Shown here: positions 27,384 through 35,063 of the stretch, in pieces
Layout of the letters: each line of letters opens with the position of its first letter
How positions within the stretch are numbered: the stretch's first letter is position 1
Source of the DNA: Faecalibacterium sp. I3-3-33
Lineage (GTDB): Bacteria > Bacillota > Clostridia > Oscillospirales > Ruminococcaceae
Length of the DNA stretch: 64,000 nt
Assembly (NCBI RefSeq): GCF_023347295.1
Contig: NZ_CP094469.1
Span: 1,922,001-1,986,000 of the forward strand
Direction of reading: 5' to 3'
Notes under the pieces: generated by a model
Database searches by the model: none
What the model saw: the letters and a program-made list of their open reading frames with translations, nothing else
What the model was told of the DNA's origin: nothing
Program-made: the position numbers and the translations under genes

Positions 27384-29051
27384 TCAGTTCCCGCCTGCGC
27401 CAAGGATAGCGTCCAGCACGGTGGAGGCAGCGCTGTACAGCGAGCCGGCGGCCTGTTCTACCTGCTCCTGCGTGGGCAGGCTGACGGCGGGCGTCTCGGT
27501 GCTGCCGCCCTCGGTGGGAGTGGTCTCCGGCTGGGGCGTCTCGGTAGCAGCGGGCTGCTCGGCGGGCGTTTCTGTGGGCTGCTCTGCCGGTTGTTCGGCG
27601 GGCTGCTCCGGCACGCTTTCCGCAGGTTCATCCACGATCACGCTGTCGGCAGGCGTTTCGGGCACTGAGACAGCGGCATCCGGGTCGGCGGTGGGGGTGT
27701 ACACGTCCGTCTTTTCCGGGGTCTGGGTGGTGGAGCTTACCGTACCTTCGCCGCCCAGCACCGCCGCGATCATCTCTTTGGCCTTTGCCACAGAGTTTTC
27801 GTCCGGCTTCATGACGTAGAGCTTCTGCCCCTTGGCAGAGTAGCACTTGGTGCTGCTGCCGGAGGAGCCGGTAACGGTATAGCTTTCAATATTCCACTCC
27901 GCAAAATCGCTCAGCTGCATCCGCACCAGCGCGCTGATCTGGTTCTGAGAAAGGCTGGTGACGAAGCAATCGGCTGCAGAATCCATGATCTTGGAAAATC
28001 CCATCAGCAGCGCCGGGGACTTGATCTTGTTCAGCATGGCATCGATCACCTTCATCTGGTTGATGCCGCGCTGCACATCGCCGGTCTTAAAGGCGTGGCG
28101 CTCGCGGGCAAAGGCCAGCGCAGCTTTGCCGTCCAGATGGTTCCAGCCCTCGGCAAAGGTGGTGGGGTCGTAGTAGCCGGGGCTGCCCACCGAGGTGAAC
28201 GCCTGATCGGAGTACACATCCACACCGCCCAGCGCATCAACGATGTTGATAAACCCTGCAAAATTGATGCGGATGTAGTGCTGCACGTCCACCCCGTACA
28301 GGTTGCCAAGGGTGTCCATGCTGGTCTGCACGCCGTAAAGCCCGGCGTGGGTCAGCTTATCCTTGCTGTTTGTTCCGGCAAGGTCCACATAGTAATCGCG
28401 CGGGGTGTTGATCAGCACCACCTGCTTGGTAACGGGGTTCACTGCGGCAATGATATTCACATCACTGCGCGCTTTTTCCGTCAGATCACCGCGGGTATCC
28501 ACGCCGCTCAGGTACACCACAAAAGGCTCTTTGGTGATTTTTTTCGCCTCGGCGTTGCTCAAAAAGCCGGTGGTCATATCGCCCAGCGCCGTCAGACCCT
28601 GCTGCGCCCACACGCAGCCCAGTGCCATGGCAGCGCACAGCACCACCGAGAATACCCGGGACACGGTGCCTGCAGTTTTGTACTCCTGACAGCGCTTGAC
28701 CAGCAGCCACAGCAGCCACAGCAGCGCCGCCAGCACCACCAGATACAGCACCGGCAGCATTTGGGTGCGCCAGAGCTGCACCAGCGCCAGAACGCTTAAA
28801 ATTGCCTGTACGACCAGCAAGATCTTCCCTCGTTTCGGGGGCAGGTACGCCCCATTTGCCCCGCCAGCAGTGCTGCGGGGGGTGTTTTGCTGCGGGCGGC
28901 GGGGCGGCGGAGCGGATTGCTCCGGCGGCAGCTCCGAGAAAAACGCGGCGCTGTCCACCTCCACAGTGGCGTCCTGCTGCTCAGCCTTGTGCAAAAGACG
29001 GTGCAAGGAACGGCCGTCCTCCTTGCGGGAATGCTCGTTTTCGTCCAACAT
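27384..29051 (-). CDS. LytR-CpsA-Psr (LCP) family cell-wall glycopolymer ligase
   Basis: The 555-residue membrane protein has an N-terminal cytoplasmic region of about 75 residues and three hydrophobic spans between about residues 75 and 160. An extracellular LCP domain with LSGVDTRGDLTEKARSDV, VLINTPRDYYVDL and LTHAGLYGVQ follows. These carry the Arg and Asp residues that bind the polyprenyl-phosphate substrate. The C-terminus is a Pro/Glu/Gln/Thr-rich tail with repeated PAEQPAEQPT-like units, likely a wall-spanning stalk. It would attach glycopolymers such as teichoic acid or capsule to peptidoglycan. The NusG-II-like protein and nadE lie just upstream on the same strand. Confidence 0.92.
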   Translation of the reverse strand: MLDENEHSRKEDGRSLHRLLHKAEQQDATVEVDSAAFFSELPPEQSAPPPRRPQQNTPRSTAGGANGAYLPPKRGKILLVVQAILSVLALVQLWRTQMLPVLYLVVLAALLWLLWLLVKRCQEYKTAGTVSRVFSVVLCAAMALGCVWAQQGLTALGDMTTGFLSNAEAKKITKEPFVVYLSGVDTRGDLTEKARSDVNIIAAVNPVTKQVVLINTPRDYYVDLAGTNSKDKLTHAGLYGVQTSMDTLGNLYGVDVQHYIRINFAGFINIVDALGGVDVYSDQAFTSVGSPGYYDPTTFAEGWNHLDGKAALAFARERHAFKTGDVQRGINQMKVIDAMLNKIKSPALLMGFSKIMDSAADCFVTSLSQNQISALVRMQLSDFAEWNIESYTVTGSSGSSTKCYSAKGQKLYVMKPDENSVAKAKEMIAAVLGGEGTVSSTTQTPEKTDVYTPTADPDAAVSVPETPADSVIVDEPAESVPEQPAEQPAEQPTETPAEQPAATETPQPETTPTEGGSTETPAVSLPTQEQVEQAAGSLYSAASTVLDAILGAGGN

Positions 29052-29066
29052 GAGAATACTCCTTTT

Positions 29067-29420
29067 TTAGCCCACCGGAACGATGGTCAGCACGGCGCGG
29101 GCAGGCAGGCAGGTGGCGGTCTGATCCTCCGCCGACAGCCAGCCAAAGCCCTCGCAGATGTGATCCGGGCAGGGCGATTCAATAAACCGCGCTCTGCCGT
29201 CCTTTACCTCTATATGCACCGTATAATAACCGGTGTCCACACTGTAAGTCTCGTCCTTTTCCAGCGGAATGTCCAGCACGGCGTTGTTGTCGCCGTAGAT
29301 CAGCTGGGCAGTCAGTTTTCCGCCGGTGGCGTTGTGGCTGCGCACGGCCAGCAGCACCGCTGCGATGACCAGCACCACCACTGCAAACAGGATATTGGTC
29401 AAAAGCTTTTTGTTCTTCAT
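29067..29420 (-). CDS. Small membrane-anchored NusG domain II-like protein
   Basis: This 117-residue protein has an N-terminal membrane anchor (residues about 6-27). The extracytoplasmic NusG_II-type domain that follows contains the characteristic SPCPDHICEGFGWL stretch with paired cysteines. The function of this family is not established; it is often found in clostridial envelope operons. It lies 15 bases before the LCP gene and 3 bases after nadE, so the three genes probably form one transcript. A GGGGAG ribosome binding site precedes it. Confidence 0.82.
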   Translation of the reverse strand: MKNKKLLTNILFAVVVLVIAAVLLAVRSHNATGGKLTAQLIYGDNNAVLDIPLEKDETYSVDTGYYTVHIEVKDGRARFIESPCPDHICEGFGWLSAEDQTATCLPARAVLTIVPVG

Positions 29421-29423
29421 GGC

Positions 29424-31349
29424 TTACTCCCCGGGCTTGAGCTGCTCCAGCTCTGCCAGCCAGAGGGTGGCACAGGCATCGCTGGGCATGCGCCAGTCGC
29501 CCCGGGGCGAAAGGGTCACGCTGCCCACCTTGGGGCCGTCCGGCAGGCAGCTGCGCTTGAACTGCTGGGCAAAAAAGCGCCAGTAGAAGTTGCGCAGCCA
29601 CTTGTACAGCACGGCATCCGTGTACTCTGCCCTGCCCGCAAAAGCAGCCTTTGCCAGCCGATAAATTTTAGCCGGGCCAAAGCCGCAGCGCAGCACATAA
29701 TACAGGTAAAAATCGTGTAGCTCGTAGGGGCCCACTAAATCCTCGGTGATCTGTGCAATTTCGCCGTCCTTGGCGGGCAGCAGCTCCGGCGAGACCGGGG
29801 TAGCCAGAATATCCAGCAGCACATCGTGCAAGGCGGCGGTGGCGGCGGCTTCGGCTTCGTACTGCACCAGATAGCGCACCAGCGTTTTGGGCACACCGGC
29901 GTTTACGCCGTACATGCTCATGTGGTCGCCGTTGTAGGTCGCCCAGCCCAGCGCCAGCTCCGAAAGGTCGCCCGTGCCCACCACAAGGCCGCCGGTGCGG
30001 TTGGCAAGGTCCATCAGCTCCAGCGTGCGCACACGCGCCTGCCCGTTTTCAAAGGTGACGTCCAGCACGGTCTCGTCCTGCCCGATGTCCGCAAAGTGGC
30101 TGCGCACGGTGTTGGCAATGCGGATTTCCTGAAAGCTCACGCCCAACTCCCCGCACAAAATCTCGGCGTTGCTGCGGGTGCGCTTGGTGGTGCCAAAGCA
30201 GGGCATGGTCACTGCCAGCACATCGGCGGCGGGGCGGTGCAGCTGCTTCATGGCGCGCACTGCCACCAGCAGGGCAAGGCAGCTGTCCAAGCCGCCGGAA
30301 ATACCAATGACTGCTGTTTTTGCGTGGGCGTGTTCCAGCCGCTTGGCAAGGCCATCGGCCTGCATCTTCAAAATCAGCTCGCACCGGGCGGCGCGGCGCT
30401 GCGGGTCGCCGGGCACAAAGGGGGCGGGGTCTATGCGGCGGGTGAGCACCGTTTCTTCCGGTGCAAGGTCAAATTCCACCGTGACGTAGCCCTCGGCGCT
30501 GTGCTCAAAGCTGGTATTGCGGGCACGCTCGGCTTCCATGCGCTGGCAGTCCAGCTCGGTCTCGGCGTGGTCACCCGCAAAGGGCGCGGTCTCTGCCAGA
30601 ATGCTGCCGTCCTCGGCAATCAGGTCGTGCCCGGCAAACACCATATCGGTGGTGCTTTCGCCGTGCCCTGCCGAGGCGTACAGGTAGCCGCACAGCAGCC
30701 GGGCAGACTGGTTTGCCACCAGTGCGCGGCGGTACTCCGCCTTGCCCACGGTCTCATCGCTGGCAGAAAGGTTTGCTATGACGGTTGCGCCCGCCAGCGC
30801 GTGGAAGGTGGAGGGCGGCAGCGCACTCCACAAATCCTCGCACAGCTCCACGCCCAGCACAAAGCTGGGCATCTGACGGCAGCGGAACAGCAGCGATGTG
30901 CCAAAGGGCACCTGCTGCCCGCAGACGGTCACCGTCTGCACCTCGGTGCTGCCGGGGGTGAACTGCCGCTTTTCGTAAAACTCGCCGTAGTTGGGCAGGT
31001 AGGTCTTGGGCACGATGCCCAGCAGCTGCCCCCGGCACAGCACGGCGGCGCAGTTGTACAGCTTGCCGTGCACCAAAAGCGGCAAGCCCACCAGCGTCAC
31101 GGTGTCCAGCGTGCGGGTCTGCGCAAGCAGCCATTCCAGCGCATCCAGTGCGCCCTGCTGCAAAGTGCGCTGCAAAAACAAATCGCCGCAGGTGTAGCCG
31201 GTAAGGCAAAACTCCGGGAATACCGCCAGCTTTACCCCGCGCTGCGCGGCAGCTTGCAGCTGCTCCAGCACCTGCTGTGCGTTATAGGTGCAGTCTGCCA
31301 CCCGCAACGCGGGCGAAAAGGCAGCTGCCTTCAAAAAACCATCTTTCAT
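29424..31349 (-). CDS. nadE: Glutamine-dependent NAD+ synthetase
   Basis: The 641-residue two-domain enzyme makes NAD+ from deamido-NAD+, ATP and glutamine. The N-terminal nitrilase-like amidase has FPEFCLTGY (Glu) and the nucleophile Cys in GVELCEDLW. The C-terminal synthetase has the P-loop GISGGLDSCLALL and GTGDLSELALGWATYNGDH. The length is normal for the glutaminase-fused form. It is the first gene of a nadE-NusG_II-LCP group. The ribosome binding site before 31349 is weak. Confidence 0.95.
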   Translation of the reverse strand: MKDGFLKAAAFSPALRVADCTYNAQQVLEQLQAAAQRGVKLAVFPEFCLTGYTCGDLFLQRTLQQGALDALEWLLAQTRTLDTVTLVGLPLLVHGKLYNCAAVLCRGQLLGIVPKTYLPNYGEFYEKRQFTPGSTEVQTVTVCGQQVPFGTSLLFRCRQMPSFVLGVELCEDLWSALPPSTFHALAGATVIANLSASDETVGKAEYRRALVANQSARLLCGYLYASAGHGESTTDMVFAGHDLIAEDGSILAETAPFAGDHAETELDCQRMEAERARNTSFEHSAEGYVTVEFDLAPEETVLTRRIDPAPFVPGDPQRRAARCELILKMQADGLAKRLEHAHAKTAVIGISGGLDSCLALLVAVRAMKQLHRPAADVLAVTMPCFGTTKRTRSNAEILCGELGVSFQEIRIANTVRSHFADIGQDETVLDVTFENGQARVRTLELMDLANRTGGLVVGTGDLSELALGWATYNGDHMSMYGVNAGVPKTLVRYLVQYEAEAAATAALHDVLLDILATPVSPELLPAKDGEIAQITEDLVGPYELHDFYLYYVLRCGFGPAKIYRLAKAAFAGRAEYTDAVLYKWLRNFYWRFFAQQFKRSCLPDGPKVGSVTLSPRGDWRMPSDACATLWLAELEQLKPGE

Positions 31350-31466
31350 AAGAGGATTTCACATCCTGTCTGTTTCAATGTTGCCATGGTGACCCATGTT
31401 GACCATAGTATACCACAAACCGCACAAAACGGAAAGTAACAGACTGGTAAAAGAAGTGTGAACGTA

Positions 31467-31945
31467 CCCTCTCAGTCATCGCTGCGCGATGCCAGCTCCC
31501 CCGAAAGGGGGAGCTTTTGCGGTAATGGGAAAGTTCCTCATTGCATCTAATGCTTTAGCATTGAGGCAGACGGCGTGCGCCCTCTCAGTCACCTACGGTG
31601 ACAGCTCTCCCAAAGGGAGAGCCAAGAGCACTGCCGGAAAGTTTCTCATTGCTCCTAAAACTTTAGCAACGAGCCAAACGGCTTGGCTCCCCCCTTGGGG
31701 GAGCTGGCGCGGGAGCGCCTGAGAGGGCGTTTTTTGGCGCAGCCGGACACTTTGCGGTTTTGCCGGAAGCTTTGTCGTAACCGCAAAAGCTCCCCCTTCG
31801 GGGGAGCTGGACGCGACCAACGGGAGCGGACTGAGAGGGTTCAGCCTTCCCCAAGGAGACGGCTTTTTGCGGCAGCGGGAAACTTTGCGGCACCTCCATA
31901 AGGCGCCCCCTTGGGGGAGCTGGCGCGTTAGCGCCTGAGGGGGTA
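31467..31945. repeat. Cluster of MITE-like inverted repeats
   Basis: At least four related units lie side by side. Each has an end like CCCTCTCAGT or CTGAGAGGG and an internal G/C-rich palindrome such as AGCTCCCCC-GGGGGAGCT. The units at 31467, 31576, about 31660-31728 and about 31790-31838 alternate in orientation. The phrase AAGAGCACTGCCGGAAA recurs inverted at 33706. Similar material is at 1-109 and 33619-33774. None encodes a transposase, so they would need one in trans. Confidence 0.75.
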
Positions 31946-31971
31946 TGCAGCAGCGAGACGGAAGGGGTAAA

Positions 31972-32008
31972 AAAACACCCCCGCAGGCTTACGCCCACGG
32001 GGGTGTTA
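31972..32008 (-). terminator. Terminator of the MAM-like gene
   Basis: AACACCCCCG pairs with CGGGGGTGTT and seven T follow on the minus strand, about 70 bases beyond the stop codon. Confidence 0.88.
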
Positions 32009-32077
32009 TTATGCTGTTATGTTCCCTGCACCCCTAAGGGCACAGTCACGCAAGCATGGTCTAGTCAGTTAAACTGA

Positions 32078-32515
32078 TTAGAACTCGAACTTGGTGGAAT
32101 CGCCGTAAGTGTCGTTGACGACGTTCTTAGCGGTGCCGAAGCCCAGGTTGTAGATAGCAGCCAGGTTGCCAACGATGTTCAGGCCAACGTTCAGAGCGCC
32201 CTTCATGCCGGTCAGGATCTTGTCCTTGGTCTCAGCGTCATTGCCAGCGTAGTTGTTGTCCCAGATACCGCCGATCTCGCCGCCGAAAGCCTTCAGGCTC
32301 TGGCCGGGGACGTAAGTGCCGCTGAAGATAGTGCCAACGGTGTTGCCCAGGAAAGTAGCAACGTAGTGGTTACCAATGATGGTCACCAGGTTCTTGCTGA
32401 AGTTGCTCCACTCCTTCTTGCCCATGACAGGAGCCAGGTAGTCAGCAACGCTACCACCCATAACGTAGGTCATCTCGTTCTCAGACACAGCAGAGAAATT
32501 TGCAGGCATCATCAT
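32078..32515 (-). CDS. MAM-like protein (microbial anti-inflammatory molecule family)
   Basis: This 145-residue protein begins MMMPANFSAVSENEMTYVMG and has a Gly-Gly at residues 20-21. It resembles from memory the 15-kDa F. prausnitzii MAM protein in the MMMPAN start, the ENEMTYV.GG segment, the central IVTIVGN-like stretch with LFSG/IFSG, and the late AAIYNLG..T.KN pattern. The N-terminus also looks like a double-glycine leader cleaved by peptidase-containing ABC exporters. The remainder is Gly/Ala-rich with hydrophobic stretches, similar to large bacteriocin-like peptides. The gene is monocistronic with a strong promoter. MAM peptides are reported to damp NF-kB signalling in host cells; that activity is not shown for this homologue. 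No exporter lies nearby. Confidence 0.85.
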   Translation of the reverse strand: MMMPANFSAVSENEMTYVMGGSVADYLAPVMGKKEWSNFSKNLVTIIGNHYVATFLGNTVGTIFSGTYVPGQSLKAFGGEIGGIWDNNYAGNDAETKDKILTGMKGALNVGLNIVGNLAAIYNLGFGTAKNVVNDTYGDSTKFEF

Positions 32516-32552
32516 AATGAATTACTCCCTTCAAAAATAGAAAAATATTTTT

Positions 32553-32571
32553 GAACCGGTGTTTCCGGCTC
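32553..32571 (-). other. Leader hairpin of the MAM-like gene
   Basis: On the minus strand, GAGCCGG and CCGGTTC form a 7-bp stem with an AAACA loop, close to the predicted 5' part of the mRNA. It may protect the transcript from decay. Confidence 0.5.
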
Positions 32572-32591
32572 AATCCTTACTAGGATGGCAA

Positions 32592-32620
32592 TAATATACC
32601 ACACTTTCCAGAAATGTTCA
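32592..32620 (-). promoter_or_regulatory. Promoter of the MAM-like gene
   Basis: On the minus strand, TTGAAC (32620-32615) and TATATT (32597-32592) are spaced by 17 bp, about 75 bases before the start codon. Confidence 0.75.
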
Positions 32621-32772
32621 AGTACTTTTTTGAAAAAAGTGTAAAAACTGTGAAACATCGTCCCCACTTTTGTAGCAAAACTGCACTGTTCATGCGGGTT
32701 TTTCTGGTGTGACAAGTTTTTTCGCAAATTTGTGAAAAATAGACTACCAGAACCATAAGGCGGTGCTTTGCA

Positions 32773-33609
32773 ATGAAAACAGTTGTTTTTGTGGACGAAT
32801 TACTGCTGGTAAACTTTGCTGCGGCCGCTGCGCTGCTGCTGGGCGCAGGGCTGTTGTGCGGGCGCAGCTGCACCGGGCTGCGGCTGTGCGTGGGCAGTGC
32901 GGCGGCTGCGGCAAGCACCCTTGCCCTGCTGGCTCCGCCGTGGCCCGCCCCGCTGGCGGTACTATATAAAATAGCCAGCTGCTGCGGGGTGGTGGCGGTG
33001 TGCTACGGCGTGCCCGGGACGCGCAGCTTTGCCCGGCTGTGCGGGTGGTATGCGGCGCTCAACGGCCTGTTGTGCGGCGCGGTGGTGCTGCCCGGGGTAC
33101 AGGCCAACAACCTGAATGTACTGTTGCCGGTGCGCCCGGGGCGGCTTTTGCTCTGCTGCGCCGGGGTGTATGCGCTGCTGCGCGGGCTGCTGGCAGTGTT
33201 TGGCCGCCCGCAGCGGGGCTGCTTTGCCGCCGTGTTGCATATAGCGGGCGCGGCTGTGCCCGTACAGGCCTACCACGACACCGGTTTTACCCTGCAAGAC
33301 CCCCTTGCCGGGCGGCAGGTGGTGCTGGTGCAGTACCCGCCGGTGCGCAGCCGGCTGCCCGCGCCGCTGCGGGCGTACTTAGACGGCTGGTTTGCCGCCG
33401 GTGCTGCCCCACCCCCGGGGCTGGGGGTGCAGTTTGTGCCCTGCGCCGCCGTTACCGGCCACTGTCTGCTGCCCGCCGTGCCCGCCGCACTGTGCCGTGG
33501 GCAGCGCCGCGTGCCCGGCCTGCTGGCGGCTTTTTGCGCCCCGGACACCCCCACCGGCCCATGGACGCTGCTGCTGGGGGATGATGTGGCGGAGGAGATG
33601 GGGGTGTAG
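32773..33609 (+). CDS. spoIIGA: SpoIIGA-like sigma-E processing peptidase
   Basis: The 278-residue protein has about five hydrophobic spans in its first 145 residues, starting VVFVDELLLVNFAAAAA, as in SpoIIGA. The C-terminal half is aspartic-protease-like, with the motif AYHDTGFTLQDPLAGRQVV around Asp169; other SpoIIGA proteins have D-S/T-G-N here. In spore formers it removes the N-terminal pro-segment of sigma-E in the mother cell. It is immediately upstream of sigE, the standard gene order, though a MITE-like unit lies between them. It is shorter and more Ala/Leu/Gly-rich than Bacillus SpoIIGA. Confidence 0.87.
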   Translation: MKTVVFVDELLLVNFAAAAALLLGAGLLCGRSCTGLRLCVGSAAAAASTLALLAPPWPAPLAVLYKIASCCGVVAVCYGVPGTRSFARLCGWYAALNGLLCGAVVLPGVQANNLNVLLPVRPGRLLLCCAGVYALLRGLLAVFGRPQRGCFAAVLHIAGAAVPVQAYHDTGFTLQDPLAGRQVVLVQYPPVRSRLPAPLRAYLDGWFAAGAAPPPGLGVQFVPCAAVTGHCLLPAVPAALCRGQRRVPGLLAAFCAPDTPTGPWTLLLGDDVAEEMGV

Positions 33610-33618
33610 AAATTTTCC

Positions 33619-33774
33619 GCCCTCTCAGGCGCTCCCGCGCCAGCTCTCCCGAAGGGAGAGCCAAGTTTTAAAGTCCGATGCTAAAGCTTTAGGAGCAATG
33701 AAAAAGTTTCCGGCAGTGCTCTTGCCTCTCCCTTTGGGAGAGGTGGCACGGCGTAAGCCGTGACGGAGAGGGCG
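33619..33774. repeat. MITE-like unit between spoIIGA and sigE
   Basis: The unit runs from GCCCTCTCAGGCGCTCCC to GGAGAGGGCG, giving inverted ends of about ten bases around an approximately 155-bp element. It shares TTTCCGGCAGTGCTCTTG, inverted, with the cluster at 31467. It splits the usual spoIIGA-sigE operon. Confidence 0.72.
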
Positions 33775-33828
33775 CAGACAGGTTCCTCTTATAATACATA
33801 TAATAAAAGGTGCACAGGAGGGATATCC

Positions 33829-34533
33829 ATGTTGCAGTTTTTCCGCAAGGTCTGGCAGCGGCTATGGGGGCGTTTGCGCTACTGCGGCGCGGTGCATTAT
33901 CTGGCGGGCGGGCCCAGCCTGCCCCCGCCCCTGACCCCCGAGCAGGAAAAAGCCCTGCTTGACTGCATGGCCGCCGGGGACGCCGCCGCCCGGGAAGAGC
34001 TGATCACCCACAACCTGCGGCTGGTGGTGTATCTGGCAAAAAAGTACGAGAACAGCGGTGTGCCCGCCGAGGACTTGGTAAGCATTGGTACCATCGGGCT
34101 GATCAAGGCGGTAAACACCTTCACTCCTGCCCGCAGCATCAAGCTTGCCACCTACGCCAGCCGCTGCATCGGCAACGAGATCCTGATGTATCTGCGCAAA
34201 AGTTCCAACCGCCGGCAAGAGGCCAGCATCGACGAGCCTTTGAACGTGGACGGCGACGGCAACGAGCTGCTGCTCTCGGACATCCTTGGCAGTGATGCCA
34301 ACGCGGTAAGCCAGCAGCTGGAGCAGGACGCCGAGCGCGCCGTGCTGCGCAGCGCCGTGGCGGCGCTCTCGGCACGGGAGCGGCAGATCATGGAGCTGCG
34401 CTTTGGCCTTACCGACGGCGTGGAGCGCACCCAGAAGGAAGCCGCCGATGCCCTTGGCATCAGCCAGAGTTATATCTCCCGGCTGGAAAAGCGCATCATC
34501 CACACCCTGAAAGCCCGCCTTGAAAGCGAGTAG
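33829..34533 (+). CDS. sigE: RNA polymerase sporulation sigma factor SigE
   Basis: This 234-residue sigma factor has the long N-terminal pro-like segment seen in pro-sigma-E ([20 protein letters not shown]) followed by [17 protein letters not shown]. Region 2 is [37 protein letters not shown], cited here only by its ends NLRLVVY and AVNTF. Region 4 contains [20 protein letters not shown]. The start at 33829 has GGAGGG eight bases upstream and preserves family length; a longer frame to 33760 extends into the repeat. Sigma-E directs early mother-cell transcription. Pairing with spoIIGA and sigG makes the assignment firm. Confidence 0.93.
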   Translation: MLQFFRKVWQRLWGRLRYCGAVHYLAGGPSLPPPLTPEQEKALLDCMAAGDAAAREELITHNLRLVVYLAKKYENSGVPAEDLVSIGTIGLIKAVNTFTPARSIKLATYASRCIGNEILMYLRKSSNRRQEASIDEPLNVDGDGNELLLSDILGSDANAVSQQLEQDAERAVLRSAVAALSARERQIMELRFGLTDGVERTQKEAADALGISQSYISRLEKRIIHTLKARLESE

Positions 34534-34539
34534 CCACAC

Positions 34540-34568
34540 TTGACATTCCGCGTGGGAACGTGTATAAT
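34540..34568 (+). promoter_or_regulatory. Consensus promoter for the antisense RNA
   Basis: A perfect TTGACA (34540-34545) and a perfect TATAAT (34563-34568) are separated by 17 bp just after the sigE stop codon. The only thing downstream before the terminator is a roughly 100-base RNA. Confidence 0.9.
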
Positions 34569-34574
34569 GAAAAC

Positions 34575-34682
34575 ACAAGAGGCGCTGGCCCGGCAAACGG
34601 CTAACTCCTTACCATGTTAGATCAAAAGAAAAATGACCGTTCATGATTGGTAGTCAGTGAGGCGGTCATTTTTTCTTTTTAT
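34575..34682 (+). ncRNA. Candidate antisense antitoxin RNA
   Basis: The RNA runs from the consensus promoter to a terminator formed by AATGACCG/CGGTCATT and a T-rich tail at 34669-34680. A hairpin CTAAC/GTTAG near 34603-34615 presents a UCCUUACC loop. It overlaps the last codons and 3' end of the convergent small peptide gene on the other strand, as in TxpA/RatA or BsrG/SR4 type I systems. I do not recognise the RNA itself. The assignment is structural inference. Confidence 0.55.
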
Positions 34683-34776
34683 CATCACTGTGTGATACAG
34701 TCCATGTGATCTGAAAGGTAATGTAGATTGCTCCGCCGAGCAGCGTGAGCAGCAATACGACCTGTTCAAATGTCAT
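34666..34776 (-). CDS. Holin-like small hydrophobic peptide (candidate type I toxin)
   Basis: The 36-residue peptide begins MTFEQVVLLLTLLGGAIYIT and ends in a charged tail SHSDDKKKK. One membrane span with a Lys-rich end and an M-T-F/Y-E start is typical of 'putative holin-like toxin' peptides. AAGGGGGGAT precedes the ATG. The TGA stop sits in the shared convergent terminator region with the antisense RNA. If functional it would insert in the cell membrane when translated without repression. It is too short for automated calls and sits between two sporulation sigma genes. Confidence 0.65.
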   Translation of the reverse strand: MTFEQVVLLLTLLGGAIYITFQITWTVSHSDDKKKK

Positions 34777-34930
34777 GACGCATCCCCCCTTCCCGCCCTT
34801 AAGCGTCCGGGGAGAATCGAGATTTCAAAGAAAAAAATTCGCTCTTACCCGGCACTCAGGTACCGGTAAGGAGCTAGCCACCTGCGTTTGTGGGCACAGC
34901 GCCTGATGGGCGGCTTGCACCGCCAGTCAC

Positions 34931-34959
34931 AGCATACCATAAAATTACAGGTTTGTCTA
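34931..34959 (-). promoter_or_regulatory. Promoter of the holin-like peptide gene
   Basis: On the minus strand, TAGACA (34959-34954) and TATGCT (34936-34931) are 17 bp apart. The transcript would have a leader of about 150 nucleotides containing a CTTACCGG/CCGGGTAAG-type hairpin near 34869-34842. Confidence 0.6.
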
Positions 34960-34963
34960 TAAT

Positions 34964-34996
34964 GCGCCCCTCTTTTGCGGAGGGGCGCTCAATTTT
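34964..34996 (+). terminator. Intrinsic terminator before sigG
   Basis: GCGCCCCTC and GAGGGGCGC enclose a short loop; TCAATTTTTT follows. It isolates sigG from plus-strand read-through. Confidence 0.8.
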
Positions 34997-35063
34997 TTCC
35001 ACGCATAGCGCCCGGCACACAGAGCCATACTTCCGGTAAAGCTAAAAGACCGGGGGCGTTTGG

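Larger units (their letters stand above)
31350..32077. other. Intergenic region dominated by MITE-like repeats
   Basis: No gene is credible here. Apart from the repeat cluster and the terminator entered separately, the unique sequence at 31350-31466 holds the upstream region of nadE. On the minus strand TATACT near 31412-31407 is a candidate -10 with a weak -35. Confidence 0.6.
34534..35063. other. sigE-sigG intergenic region
   Basis: In Bacillus the sigE-sigG gap is short; here it is about 530 bases and holds the toxin/antisense module entered separately. Imperfect inverted copies sharing GCGCTG, CAAACG and GGCTA-CTCCTTACC lie at about 34580-34612 (plus strand) and about 34912-34867 (minus strand), bracketing the module. 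Confidence 0.65.

Noticed and set aside
31467..31945. CRISPR array
   Set aside because: The repeats are inverted, of unequal length and separated by related rather than unique spacers; no cas genes are nearby.
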